In this document: positions 53,350 through 62,147 of the stretch, one piece after another
Layout: every line of letters starts with the position of its first letter
Position numbering within the stretch: position 1 is the stretch's first letter
Source: Paenibacillus borealis
GTDB taxonomy: Bacteria > Bacillota > Bacilli > Paenibacillales > Paenibacillaceae
NCBI RefSeq assembly: GCF_000758665.1
Contig: NZ_CP009285.1
Span: forward strand, 1,178,001 to 1,242,000
Length of the DNA: 64,000 nt
Direction of reading: 5' to 3'
Translations under genes and position numbers: made by a program
Notes under the pieces: generated by a model
Database searches by the model: none
Told to the model about the DNA's origin: nothing
What the model saw: the letters and a program-made list of their open reading frames with translations, nothing else

Positions 53350-54288
53350 TTATAAAATATTCATATTTTTGGTTAACCAATAATTGAGCCCTCCGCTTTG
53401 CAATAATTGCTTCTCCGCTTCGATTGCTGCGGCCATATGCTGCAGGTTCTTCACCAGTACCTGATGGAAGGATAACAAATGGGGAAGCTCCAGCGTGAAG
53501 GCTTCAAGTGTTCTGTGATTGGTCAGAGCTGTCCCTGCATACGAAGCTAGTCCGCCTGTTGTGAAAATAAAGTCCTTTACCGATGATTTACTGAGCGGTT
53601 CCCCATCATCACCCCCGTGGCAGCGTGCCAGAGACAGCAGGCAATTGTAATTCCCCTCCTCCAAATCCTGTTCCCAATCCTCATAGTCATCAAGCATTTG
53701 CAAAGTCAGCAGTACGTTATGTATCATCTCCTCTGCTTCGGTGATCAGGGAGGCTTGGTCTGACAGCAACAGTGCCGCAGTGCTGGTAAGCTTAAGCGGA
53801 CTGGCTTTATGGGAGATGCGGAGGCGGTCCCTAAGGAAGTAATCTCCGCTGGCTTCACCGCTTACACTGTCTGCCCACTCCGAGATGTAACGGCCAAAGT
53901 ATGACCAGAACGGGGAATCCGCCGGAAACAGCGGACGGTAAATATTCAGAAACTCGACATAGAGCAGATTGGCCAGCGGAAGTGCATGTGCAGCGGTGAG
54001 CTCATTACTGTCCATCAGATCATCCTGGAGGAAAAAGTAGAGCATAAAGAAGACGTTGCCGACCGACATATGACGGGTCAGGGGAATAGTCAGCCCGCAT
54101 TTGTCCTGCAGCCAGAAGGGGAGGAGATAACATATGTAATTTTTGTGGCTACCTGCCTTAAATACGTTAAACTGATCAAGATAGGACAGGCCTTGAGCAT
54201 TAAGCGGTTCGGGAAACGCTGAGATAATCGTACGGCTCTCCTGAAAAACCAGGCGGAGTTCGTCCTCGTAATCATGAAGCCAATCCAT
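53350..54288 (-). CDS. Class I isoprenoid synthase-like enzyme (ComQ-like or terpene-synthase-like)
   Basis: ATG 54288 (minus strand) is 7 bp after AGGAGA; the frame extends to a TTG at 54309. The 312-aa protein is all-helical, with a first Asp-rich motif FLQDDLMDSNE near residue 85 (DDxxD) and a second, LDDYEDWEQDLEEGNYN, near 215, the two metal-diphosphate-binding sites of class I isoprenoid enzymes. It lacks the chain-length motifs expected for housekeeping polyprenyl synthases. ComQ, which prenylates the Trp of ComX, has this fold and size. It lies 84 bp before the NHLP precursor in the same direction, so the precursor is the likely substrate. A terpene cyclase is the alternative. Confidence 0.8.
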   Translation of the reverse strand: MDWLHDYEDELRLVFQESRTIISAFPEPLNAQGLSYLDQFNVFKAGSHKNYICYLLPFWLQDKCGLTIPLTRHMSVGNVFFMLYFFLQDDLMDSNELTAAHALPLANLLYVEFLNIYRPLFPADSPFWSYFGRYISEWADSVSGEASGDYFLRDRLRISHKASPLKLTSTAALLLSDQASLITEAEEMIHNVLLTLQMLDDYEDWEQDLEEGNYNCLLSLARCHGGDDGEPLSKSSVKDFIFTTGGLASYAGTALTNHRTLEAFTLELPHLLSFHQVLVKNLQHMAAAIEAEKQLLQSGGLNYWLTKNMNIL

Positions 54289-54510
54289 AGGCTTGTCTCC
54301 TGTCAACAATGTATTGTTCTTCTACTATTAGGAAAAAAGTGGGTATTTGTCATGATTATAGTCCTAGATTCATCCTATTTCAATCCAATTTTGGAAATGA
54401 GGTCCTGGAGGGGCTAACGGACTATTTAACCGCAGAGATTACAGGCCGGGAGAAGGGCTGAACAACGGAATAACACTATGTGAGCAGTGCAGAAAGGAAG
54501 GATGTTATAC

Positions 54511-55587
54511 ATGAAGATTATCAGGTTCGGACTGGTGGGCGGAGGCTGGCGGGCAGAATTCTATCTGCGGATCGCCAGAGCATTTCCGGAGCGCTTTGCC
54601 GTAGCGGCATTGTACGTCCGCAATAAGGATAAAGCGGAAGAATTGAAGAGAAGCTGGGGCGTAGAAGTATATACTTCAATCGATACGTTTATTGAAGCAG
54701 GCGGCTTTTCCTTTGCCGTCATTTGCCTGAAGAGGGAGGCCAGTAAAGACTACATCATTAGACTGGCGGCTGAAGGAATTCCGCTCCTGGCTGAAACCCC
54801 TCCGGCGCCGGATCTGGAGCAGCTCACTCAGCTGTGGAATGCGTTGGACCGATCAGCCGTCATCCAGATCGCTGAGCAGTATATGTTCCAGCCGATGCAT
54901 GCAGCCAGAATCAGGCTGGCCCGCTCCGGACGCCTCGGGACGATCAGCCAGGCTCAGGTATCCACAGCCCATGGATATCACGGCATCAGCCTGATCCGGC
55001 AGCTGCTGGATCTCCGCTTCGAGAATGTGACTATCCGTGCCCAGCGTTTCGGTTCTTCTATTATTAACGGCCCGCAGCGCAGCGGTCCTCCAACTGCCGA
55101 GGAGCTGGTTCAGACCGAGCAAACGCTGGCGACCCTGGATTTCGGCGGCAAGCTGGGAGTCTATGATTTCACCCGTGACCAGTATTTCTCCTGGATTCGC
55201 GCTGGCCGGCTGCTCGTCCGGGGAGACCGCGGAGAGATGATAAACGATGAAGTATCCTGGCTGCAGAGCTATGACACTCCAGTCTACAGCAAGCTGCGCC
55301 GGATCGATGCCGGTCATGGCGGTAATCTGGAGGGCTTATATCTTAGAGGTATTATGGGGGACGGGGAGTGGCTGTACCGCAATCCCTTTATCCCTGCCCG
55401 GCTTACGGAAGAGGAGATCGCTATCGCCGAGAGTCTGGACAGAATGCAGCGGCATGTAGATGGAGGCCCTTCCTTCTACAGTCTGGCCGAGGGCAGCCAG
55501 GATCAATATCTGGCGCTGCTCATGGAGCAGGCTGCGTTAAGGGGTGAGACCGTCCGTTCTACTACTCAGCCTTGGGCGGCGGAGTGA
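54511..55587 (+). CDS. Gfo/Idh/MocA-family NAD(P)-dependent oxidoreductase
   Basis: ATG 54511 is chosen (AAAGGAAGG 9 bp upstream) over in-frame starts at 54487 and 54502. The 358-aa protein opens with the Rossmann motif GLVGGGWRAEFYLR (GxGGxxR-like), followed by AALYVRNKDKAE and PLLAETPPAPDLE where the family usually has EKP. The EKP Lys is replaced, so catalysis on sugars may be altered. The substrate is unknown. Monocistronic with a terminator. Confidence 0.88.
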   Translation: MKIIRFGLVGGGWRAEFYLRIARAFPERFAVAALYVRNKDKAEELKRSWGVEVYTSIDTFIEAGGFSFAVICLKREASKDYIIRLAAEGIPLLAETPPAPDLEQLTQLWNALDRSAVIQIAEQYMFQPMHAARIRLARSGRLGTISQAQVSTAHGYHGISLIRQLLDLRFENVTIRAQRFGSSIINGPQRSGPPTAEELVQTEQTLATLDFGGKLGVYDFTRDQYFSWIRAGRLLVRGDRGEMINDEVSWLQSYDTPVYSKLRRIDAGHGGNLEGLYLRGIMGDGEWLYRNPFIPARLTEEEIAIAESLDRMQRHVDGGPSFYSLAEGSQDQYLALLMEQAALRGETVRSTTQPWAAE

Positions 55588-55651
55588 CCAACTGGCGGGT
55601 GGCGGATGGAAGAGCGGAGCAGGTAGTATCAGGGAAGTGCCGGATATAGTA

Positions 55652-55696
55652 AAACGAGTCCCAATTCCACTATTGTGGATAGGGACTCGTTTGTTT
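55652..55696 (+). terminator. Intrinsic terminator after the oxidoreductase gene
   Basis: ACGAGTCCC and GGGACTCGT form a 9-bp stem with an inner CCAC/GTGG pair, followed by TTGTTT. Confidence 0.8.
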
Positions 55697-55749
55697 AGAG
55701 ATAATGAATGGCTGGTACCGCAATACAGTACAACTTCGATCAGAATTCC

Positions 55750-55918
55750 TGCACGAAATACAACATTCTTCGAGATATATAACCCGTAATCGGAAATTGT
55801 TGTAGGAAATGCAGCATTTCTTCTCCTCCAGGCAGCTTAGCAGGATAATTCCTGTATTTCATACAACATTCCTTGTAAAAGCCCACCTATCAGGAGGTTA
55901 AAGCTGTAATTCATACAA
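55750..55918. repeat. Four-palindrome intergenic array F (TTGTAYNNNRTACAA family)
   Basis: Motifs at 55750 (TGCACGAAATACAA), 55800 (TTGTAGGAAATGCAG), 55853 (TGTATTTCATACAA) and 55905 (TGTAATTCATACAA) are 50, 53 and 52 bp apart. A fifth, poorer copy at 55720-55734 lies only 30 bp ahead. The array fills the gap between two convergent genes. Confidence 0.85.
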
Positions 55919-55979
55919 CATTTTCTTGTGCTCACCTTTTCTGATCATACTAAGCGCTTCTATAGTCCTGGAACTAACT

Positions 55980-57914
55980 CTATCCTTGTACGTCAGCCTC
56001 GCCCAGCTTGGCTGCAAGCGCAACATACTCCCCGCGCAGGCGGACCAGCTTCGATACACTCTGCTCCAGGCCCCCGAGCCGGTTGCGCCGGGTCCATAGC
56101 TGCCGGTAATGATGAAGCAGGAGGTCCAGATCGTGAATCTGTGCCTGCACGAGCGCCGCATCAATCTGCGGAGTTGCCCCGGCCATTTGTTGCTTCAGCC
56201 GGGTAAGCTGCACGGCATGCTTCACGAAGTGAATTCCGTTGCTTAGTTCTTCTGCGACAAGACCGGCATCCCCGCATTCCAGGGCTAGCCCTTCAAGTCT
56301 TGCTTCTATGCCGGTGATATAATGCTCAAGCTGCTGAAGCTGCTCTCCGGCCAGCTTCTCTGCCAGATGCACATGATCCAGACTGCTGCGCAGCAGCATG
56401 GACATTTCTGTATCATTCGGGCGGAGGGTACCGGATTCGAATTGATAGTAATTTCCGAGGTCGAGCAGCAACTGTCCGATGGTTCCTGAGCGGTCATGGA
56501 AGATGGAGGTGTTCAGGTATCCCGCTACATCCGCATCCAGATTGCCCTCCACATTCCAGGCCAGTGCTGCCCCGTAGACGAATCCGGCATAGCTGACCGG
56601 CAGATGCTGCCAGTGGCCGAAATCGCCCCAGTCTGTAATCAGGTAGCCGATCGCGCCATTACGTTTGCCGTGCACTGCCGCACTGCGCAGATTAGCCAGC
56701 ATATTGTCGGTCCGTCCGGTAAGTGAATTCCAGGAGCTGGTTCCCGGACAGACATAGAACGGAATCTCCGCTTCACGGAATTTCAGGGTATCCGCTTCGA
56801 AGGGATGAGCGGCGCTGTAGCCCCATTCCATGGCGATAATATCCTTCGGCAGGCGGGGAATCAGCTCAGGATGCTGAATGATGATATCGCCCCAGAACTG
56901 CATGGTTTTACCGCGCTCTGTAACGAGTCCGTGAATTTTCTGCAGGAACGACAGATAGAGCTCGCCTTTGCCTGCGGAATCGGCCTTAGCTTTGCTTTTG
57001 CCAAGTCCAAGCTCATAGGTCTCATCACATCCGACATTGAATAACTGTGAACGGAAGTAAGGAAGAAGGTCATCATACATTGTGCCCAGAAGCTTCAGCA
57101 CTTCCGGATCTTCCGTATCGAAGGTTCCGGGGTGCATGAATAGCCCCTCGGGATACAGATCGCTGTCATACATATTATCGGGAAGCATGAAGCCCTCCGG
57201 AATTTCGGCCAGGCTGTTGAATTCGGGACGGGTCAGCCAACCCTCCATATGGCCGAAGCTGTTCTGGTTGGGTACCAGCTCGATATAACGCTCGCGGCAG
57301 TAGGCATCCAGCAGCAGAATTTCCTCACCTGTTATAGGGGTTTCCAGCTCCCAAACCTGCGGAAAAGACTCATAGGCAAATGGAACTCCTTCTATATATA
57401 GCTGTAACTGATTCAGCTTCAAATCGGACATCAGATCAATGATCGCGTACAGGGTTTCGAGCTTGGGGATTTTATTACGGCTGATATCGATCATTAGTCC
57501 TCTGGCGGCAAAGTCAGGCGTATCGCTGATTACCAGCAGGGGGATACTTCTGCCGTACTGCTCCATCAGCTGCTTCAGGGTTCCGGCCGCATAATAAGCG
57601 CCTTCCGGCGAGCCGTAGGCAACAGTGACACCGTGTTCATCAATGTCAATCTCGTAGGCTCCGGCTGTCAGCAGGGCATTATAGCTGAATGTAAAGGCGG
57701 AAACGGTGGAAGGGCGTATCCCTACAGAGATAGGCAGCGTGAGCTGAACCGCCTGTGAAGTTATCTGTTGAAGCTTACGGGCCGCCGGAAGTGCGGTTTG
57801 ATGGGTCTCACCGGCCAGAACAATACTCCCCTTGGCGGGAATGAGAAACTGGCCTTGGGATACGGTGACCTTCTGCGGGTAAGGAAGCAACTGTACATTA
57901 CGAATTTCGGGCAT
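55980..57914 (-). CDS. Beta-N-acetylhexosaminidase (glycoside hydrolase family 20)
   Basis: ATG 57914 (minus strand) with AGAGGTG upstream. The 644-aa protein has no signal peptide, so it acts in the cytoplasm. An N-terminal GH20b-like domain (about 5-130) precedes the catalytic barrel: RGLMIDISRNKIP, NQLQLYIEGVPFAY, PNQNSFGHMEGW, and the catalytic Asp-Glu pair in FNVGCDETYELG near 300. The last ~200 residues are helical. It removes terminal GlcNAc or GalNAc from imported oligosaccharides. The divergent AraC-type gene is the likely regulator. Confidence 0.93.
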   Translation of the reverse strand: MPEIRNVQLLPYPQKVTVSQGQFLIPAKGSIVLAGETHQTALPAARKLQQITSQAVQLTLPISVGIRPSTVSAFTFSYNALLTAGAYEIDIDEHGVTVAYGSPEGAYYAAGTLKQLMEQYGRSIPLLVISDTPDFAARGLMIDISRNKIPKLETLYAIIDLMSDLKLNQLQLYIEGVPFAYESFPQVWELETPITGEEILLLDAYCRERYIELVPNQNSFGHMEGWLTRPEFNSLAEIPEGFMLPDNMYDSDLYPEGLFMHPGTFDTEDPEVLKLLGTMYDDLLPYFRSQLFNVGCDETYELGLGKSKAKADSAGKGELYLSFLQKIHGLVTERGKTMQFWGDIIIQHPELIPRLPKDIIAMEWGYSAAHPFEADTLKFREAEIPFYVCPGTSSWNSLTGRTDNMLANLRSAAVHGKRNGAIGYLITDWGDFGHWQHLPVSYAGFVYGAALAWNVEGNLDADVAGYLNTSIFHDRSGTIGQLLLDLGNYYQFESGTLRPNDTEMSMLLRSSLDHVHLAEKLAGEQLQQLEHYITGIEARLEGLALECGDAGLVAEELSNGIHFVKHAVQLTRLKQQMAGATPQIDAALVQAQIHDLDLLLHHYRQLWTRRNRLGGLEQSVSKLVRLRGEYVALAAKLGEADVQG

Positions 57915-57998
57915 AGCGTGGACACCTCTTATTCATGTAGAATATGATCATCTTCATTACAACCATATCACTCCTAAACAGTTGGAGGAATGCAATCT

Positions 57999-58853
57999 AT
58001 GCCCAAGCTCATGGATTATATGATCAGTCCCTATCCAATCCGGATTATCGATCCCAAGGTGGAATCTTCCAGGCTCAGACTGAAGTCAATACGCATAGGA
58101 CAAGCGGGTCATCTTCCGGGAAGAACACTTTATCGTTCCGGTGTGGTGTTCGAGCACTGGGCACTCGTATACATAGTTTCGGGAGGCGGTTCTTATAGCG
58201 AGAACGGGGGCAAGGAGCAGCAGGTTCGTGAAGGGAGCCTGTTCTTTTTCCGTCCCGGCTGCAGCTACAGTTTCGGACCGCCTCCAGGAGGGTATTGGGA
58301 TGAATACTATATTAATTTTGGCGGAAGCCGTGTAACGGAATGGATAGAGACAGGGATGATAGCCGGGGGGACTGTCTGTCAGGCGAATACGGTGCAGGGA
58401 CTTACGTCCTTATTTGAAGAAGTTCTGGGACTCATGGATGGCGGAGCTCCCGGGGATGCGGACCGGGCAGCCCTGAAGCTCGAAGAGATGCTGCTGGAAT
58501 GTTCACTGAATATCCAGGGCAATAACCGTATCCTGCAGGGGGATAACATGCCTCATATCCGTGACGCGCTGCGGGCGTGCATCTATGAAGAGCCGGAACT
58601 GCCTGGAATCGCCGCGGATCTGCACATCTCCATGTCTACACTCCGGCGAACTGTACGCAGAAGCAGCGGTTATCCCCTGCATGAATATATTCACCGTCTC
58701 AAAATGGCGGAAGCCAAACATCTCCTGCTCAACACTCCCCTGCAGGTTCAGGAAATTGCGGGGATGCTTCATTATAGGGATCCGTTCTATTTCTCAAGGC
58801 TGTTTAAGAGATGTATGGGCATTTCTCCGCAGAAATGCCGTAACAACGTATAA
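57999..58853 (+). CDS. AraC-family transcriptional regulator
   Basis: ATG 57999 is 10 bp after GGAGG; the ATG at 57990 is too close. The 284-aa protein has an N-terminal cupin-like sensor domain (about 20-150; LYIVSGGGSYSENGG, GSLFFFRPGCSYSFGPP) and a C-terminal pair of helix-turn-helices (about 195-280), with MSTLRRTVRRSSGYPLHEYI and EIAGMLHYRDPFYFSRLFKR. Its start is 85 bp from that of the GH20 gene on the other strand, so it probably controls hexosaminidase expression in response to a sugar. Confidence 0.93.
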   Translation: MPKLMDYMISPYPIRIIDPKVESSRLRLKSIRIGQAGHLPGRTLYRSGVVFEHWALVYIVSGGGSYSENGGKEQQVREGSLFFFRPGCSYSFGPPPGGYWDEYYINFGGSRVTEWIETGMIAGGTVCQANTVQGLTSLFEEVLGLMDGGAPGDADRAALKLEEMLLECSLNIQGNNRILQGDNMPHIRDALRACIYEEPELPGIAADLHISMSTLRRTVRRSSGYPLHEYIHRLKMAEAKHLLLNTPLQVQEIAGMLHYRDPFYFSRLFKRCMGISPQKCRNNV

Positions 58854-58909
58854 AAACCGACATTATTCTACTTTATTTCTGGATTAATGTCGTAATTTGC
58901 AGATTATTG

Positions 58910-58939
58910 TTGACATGCAGAAAAAGACAGTGATATGAT
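58910..58939 (+). promoter_or_regulatory. Strong sigma-A promoter of the small Cys-rich ORF
   Basis: TTGACA at 58910-58915 and TATGAT at 58934-58939, 18 bp apart, about 58 bp before the ATG at 58997. Confidence 0.8.
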
Positions 58940-58996
58940 TTAGATAATATTAGCAGTTTTTGAATAGTTCTTCTAGACTATGCCGGAGATGAAGCC

Positions 58997-59167
58997 ATGA
59001 GAGAATATTACTGCATCAGTTGCCGCAGTCTCCATAAGGTGGACACAAGAAACCATACCTTACGTATTATGTCCACCGGGTATCATATCGTTGGCGAACA
59101 ACGTTATCAGATTTGCATATGTAATAGGCCCAAGCAGCAAATAGCTTTGCCGGCGGTGACTGAATAG
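58997..59167 (+). CDS. 56-aa small protein with Cys pairs, possible zinc ribbon
   Basis: The ATG at 58997 has GGAG 9 bp upstream and a clear promoter. The product reads MREYYCISCRSLHKVDTR and later YQICICNRPKQQ: a CxxC pair about 30 residues before a CxC pair, suitable for metal binding. The ORF is below common length cut-offs and is followed by its own terminator, so a separate transcript of about 300 nt is expected. Function unknown; a small regulatory RNA cannot be excluded. Confidence 0.6.
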   Translation: MREYYCISCRSLHKVDTRNHTLRIMSTGYHIVGEQRYQICICNRPKQQIALPAVTE

Positions 59168-59215
59168 ACTGCAGACGACAGAATTGATCATGACGGTAGT
59201 GAATATTATATAAGC

Positions 59216-59250
59216 AACAGCCTGTCCACGAGGGGGACAGGCTGTTTGTC
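59216..59250 (+). terminator. Intrinsic terminator after the small ORF
   Basis: AACAGCCTGTCC and GGACAGGCTGTT form a perfect 12-bp stem with a 7-nt loop, followed by TGTCTT. Confidence 0.88.
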
Positions 59251-59478
59251 TTGGGCAGAAAATTATAGTTCGTTCATGAATACGCTATTATTTGGAATTA
59301 TGGATATAACTGAGTGCGTATTTGTAAAAAAAGGTTAATGACATGCTTTTTATTTTAAAAGTAAACGCTGTCATTAAAAAGCGAAACTTGTTATTGTGAT
59401 TTTTCTCATGTATGATGCTTTTAAACATAGCTTAGAATAAGCTCGAATTTTCCACAAACTGGAGAATAGGGTGGTGGG
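59251..59478. other. Upstream region of the NarL-type kinase gene
   Basis: AT-rich, 230 bp, with AATGACA...TGTCATT arms around 59337-59376 that could be an operator. No supported gene. Confidence 0.4.
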
Positions 59479-61125
59479 ATGAAAATTAAAGCAACAGCCG
59501 AAGACAGAATGATCGCTATTTACAGAACCTTTTCTTTGTCCCTCACATCGTTTATGTTCCTCATGGTTCCTGCGGGGCCTTCCGTAATATACAAATCCCT
59601 ACTAATCATTGTGCTATTCTTATTTGCTCAAGCATTTACTTTCTATTACCGGAGGCTTCGTGCAAGACCGCGTGTTCTTATGACCGTAATCGGCATAGAG
59701 CTGGCGGGAATCATTGTATTGACGCTATGTACAGGCGGATACGACAGCCCGTTTAAGCTGTATGTGCTCAGTCCTGTCCTGATTGCTGCAGGATCGCTAT
59801 CATTCTATTTTGCGTGGAGCCTGCTTCTCGGGTATTTCAGTATTGTCGCCGCGTTGTGTTATTTGCTCCCCGGATCTACGGGGAAATCTATTTCCGAAAT
59901 CGTGCTTGCTAATGGCAACATGTTTCTAGCCCTGGCTCTTGCGGTTATAGTTATGCAAATGGTTAACGGGATAAAGCGGCAACGGGAGGAAGCAAACGCG
60001 CGGACCAACGATACCATGGAACATATCAAGTCGCTTTATCACATCGTGGAAACATCGAGCCAGCATGATTTCATGAATATCGGCCAAGTCATTACCGATT
60101 ACGTTGTAAAGCTTACCAAGCTGGAGAAAGCCTTGTTCTGGTTCGCGAAGAAGAGCGGGGAGCCTGCTCCGGAGAGCCGCCAGACGGGCTGGCAGCATGA
60201 GGAAGAACGGTTTCTGTTCATGGAACTTGAGAAGCATGAGCATGAATGGAGGCTGCAGCGGGAACCGGTATTCAAGAGTCTGCCGGGTCTTGGGGATTTT
60301 CTGCTGATGCCGGTAAGGATGAGCACACGTTTCGTCGGGATGATCGGGGTGAGGCTGGAATCCTCGGAAGGGCTGGAAGGCCGCAGATGGTACATCCAGC
60401 AGCTGATGTTCCTGTCGGAGCTTAGTGCGATTATTCTTGAGCGCCATGAGCTGGGCGTGATCGAGAACCGGCTGATCATCACGAATGAGCAGAACCGGAT
60501 AGCCGATGAAATGCATGACAGTGTATCGCAGAGTCTTTTTGGCATCGTCTATGCCACGCATTCTCTGAAGCAGTCCTGGCGCAAAATGTCCGAAGGTGAG
60601 CTCGAGGAGCAAATTGAGCTTATCCATGATTCAGCCACCAAGGTTGCCAAGGAACTCAGGATTACCATCTACAGCCTCAGCTCCAAGAAGAGCGGCGGCC
60701 CCAGCTGGCTTGGCATGGTCCGTTCACATCTTAAGAGCCTGTCGAGGCTCAACGATGTGGAAATTGAACTGAAAATAACGGGGGATGATTTCAGTCTCCC
60801 TTATCCTTACCACAAGGCGCTCTTCCGGATTATCTCCGAAGCGACAGGCAATGCCATACGTCATGGTGCGGCCAGCCGGGTGGATGTTGAATTGTCCCTG
60901 AAGCCCAAATGGATCAGACTATCGATTATCGACGATGGCGTCGGATTCGATACGGACTTGATCTGGACCGAGTCCGAGGATAACACCGGCGGACTGGGAA
61001 TGAAGAATATGCAATATTTGGCACAGTCCCTTGGCGGTGACTTCCAGTTGTCCAGCAGTGAGAATGCAGGTACCAGAATTTTGATCTCAATCCCTGTCGG
61101 TGTGGCTGAACTAAAAAATGCATAA
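59479..61125 (+). CDS. NarL-type membrane histidine kinase (HisKA_3)
   Basis: ATG 59479 after GGGTGG. About five or six membrane helices (18-160) are followed by a GAF-like region (about 190-325) and a HisKA_3 dimerisation domain with ADEMHDSVSQSLFG near residue 346 (phospho-acceptor His in MHDS). The HATPase domain has N box EATGNAIRHG, IDDGVGFD and GGLGMKNM. This is the DegS/ComP/LiaS class. It is co-transcribed with the response regulator that starts 23 bp downstream. The signal is unknown. Confidence 0.93.
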   Translation: MKIKATAEDRMIAIYRTFSLSLTSFMFLMVPAGPSVIYKSLLIIVLFLFAQAFTFYYRRLRARPRVLMTVIGIELAGIIVLTLCTGGYDSPFKLYVLSPVLIAAGSLSFYFAWSLLLGYFSIVAALCYLLPGSTGKSISEIVLANGNMFLALALAVIVMQMVNGIKRQREEANARTNDTMEHIKSLYHIVETSSQHDFMNIGQVITDYVVKLTKLEKALFWFAKKSGEPAPESRQTGWQHEEERFLFMELEKHEHEWRLQREPVFKSLPGLGDFLLMPVRMSTRFVGMIGVRLESSEGLEGRRWYIQQLMFLSELSAIILERHELGVIENRLIITNEQNRIADEMHDSVSQSLFGIVYATHSLKQSWRKMSEGELEEQIELIHDSATKVAKELRITIYSLSSKKSGGPSWLGMVRSHLKSLSRLNDVEIELKITGDDFSLPYPYHKALFRIISEATGNAIRHGAASRVDVELSLKPKWIRLSIIDDGVGFDTDLIWTESEDNTGGLGMKNMQYLAQSLGGDFQLSSSENAGTRILISIPVGVAELKNA

Positions 61126-61148
61126 ACTTTAGGCAGGAGGTCGTTCAA

Positions 61149-61784
61149 GTGAAAATCGTCATTGTTGATGATCACCCTTTGGTGAGAAGAGGATTGGCTG
61201 CTGTGATTTCAATGCAGTCCAATCTGGAGTTTGCCGGTGAGGCTACGAATGGCCAGGAAGCTCTTCTCGTTATAGAAGAGATACAGCCTGATCTTGTGCT
61301 GATTGACCTGAAGCTTGCCGATGAATCCGGTCTGGACATTATCAAAGCAGCGCGTATACGCGGAATTGTCAGCAAGTTCATTCTGCTTACGTCCTCCGCC
61401 AGCCGGGAAGATTTCCTGAAGGCGGAAGAAGTGCTGGTAGACGGTTACGTGCTGAAGGAAGCTTTGCCGGAGGAATTGCTGTTTGCGATTCAGCTGGTGC
61501 ACAAAGGCAGAAAGTATTACGATCCCGGCCTGATGGAAGACAAGATGCGGATGAGCGGCAACAGTCCAACGGATGAATTGACACCGAAAGAGAAGGAAGT
61601 GTTGATTGAGCTTGGACAGGGCGCCTGCAACCGGGAGATCGCTTCCCGCTTGTTCATCAGTGAATTCACAGTCAAGAAGCATGTCAGCCAGATTCTGGCG
61701 AAGCTTCAGGTAGCGGACCGGACGCAGGCGGCATTATATGCCAATGCGGTGGGGCTTACCAAATACGAGATGTCATACGACTAA
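61149..61784 (+). CDS. LuxR/NarL-family response regulator
   Basis: The GTG at 61149 lies 8 bp after AGGAGG. The receiver domain has the acidic pair VDDHPLV, the phospho-Asp in LVLIDLKLAD near 53, a Ser/Thr in LLTSS and the Lys in LKEA near 103. The C-terminal LuxR helix-turn-helix is at about 140-205 (LTPKEKEVLIELGQGACNREIASRLFISEFTVKKHV). It is the partner of the kinase just upstream. An exopolysaccharide locus begins about 360 bp downstream and is a plausible target. Confidence 0.95.
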   Translation: MKIVIVDDHPLVRRGLAAVISMQSNLEFAGEATNGQEALLVIEEIQPDLVLIDLKLADESGLDIIKAARIRGIVSKFILLTSSASREDFLKAEEVLVDGYVLKEALPEELLFAIQLVHKGRKYYDPGLMEDKMRMSGNSPTDELTPKEKEVLIELGQGACNREIASRLFISEFTVKKHVSQILAKLQVADRTQAALYANAVGLTKYEMSYD

Positions 61785-61810
61785 AGTTAGCGGATAACGG
61801 ATGATTAATG

Positions 61811-61838
61811 AACACGGACAATGATGTCCGTGTTTTTT
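61811..61838 (+). terminator. Intrinsic terminator after the two-component pair
   Basis: AACACGGACA and TGTCCGTGTT form a 10-bp stem with an ATGA tetraloop followed by T-run. Confidence 0.92.
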
Positions 61839-62147
61839 TGTGCCCTTTGTGGTCCCTACCTTACCATGAGCAACTGAACATTTTCTGAACGGTTTCTTTA
61901 TATTTCAAGCATGAAGTGACACGTGAAGTAGCCAAAGTGATCAGATTATGTTAGTTATTACCAGCTATATACTACTAAAGTATACCATCCGTACCCTCTT
62001 GAGGACCAAACGGACTCACACGAAAGTGAAGTGTAAAGTGATGCTATGAGGCATGTGACAAATGTTGCGCGTTGATAGAATAAAAGCAAGAGTTCTGAAA
62101 TTTTCATGATTGCTTTCAAAATGAACACAAGCGGAAGGAGGGTTACT
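61839..62147 (+). other. Leader and promoter region of the exopolysaccharide locus
   Basis: About 310 bp without a supported gene. Short direct repeats are visible: TGAAC twice near 61876-61890 and GTGAAGTGTAAAGTG near 62024. I cannot assign a promoter with confidence. Confidence 0.4.
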
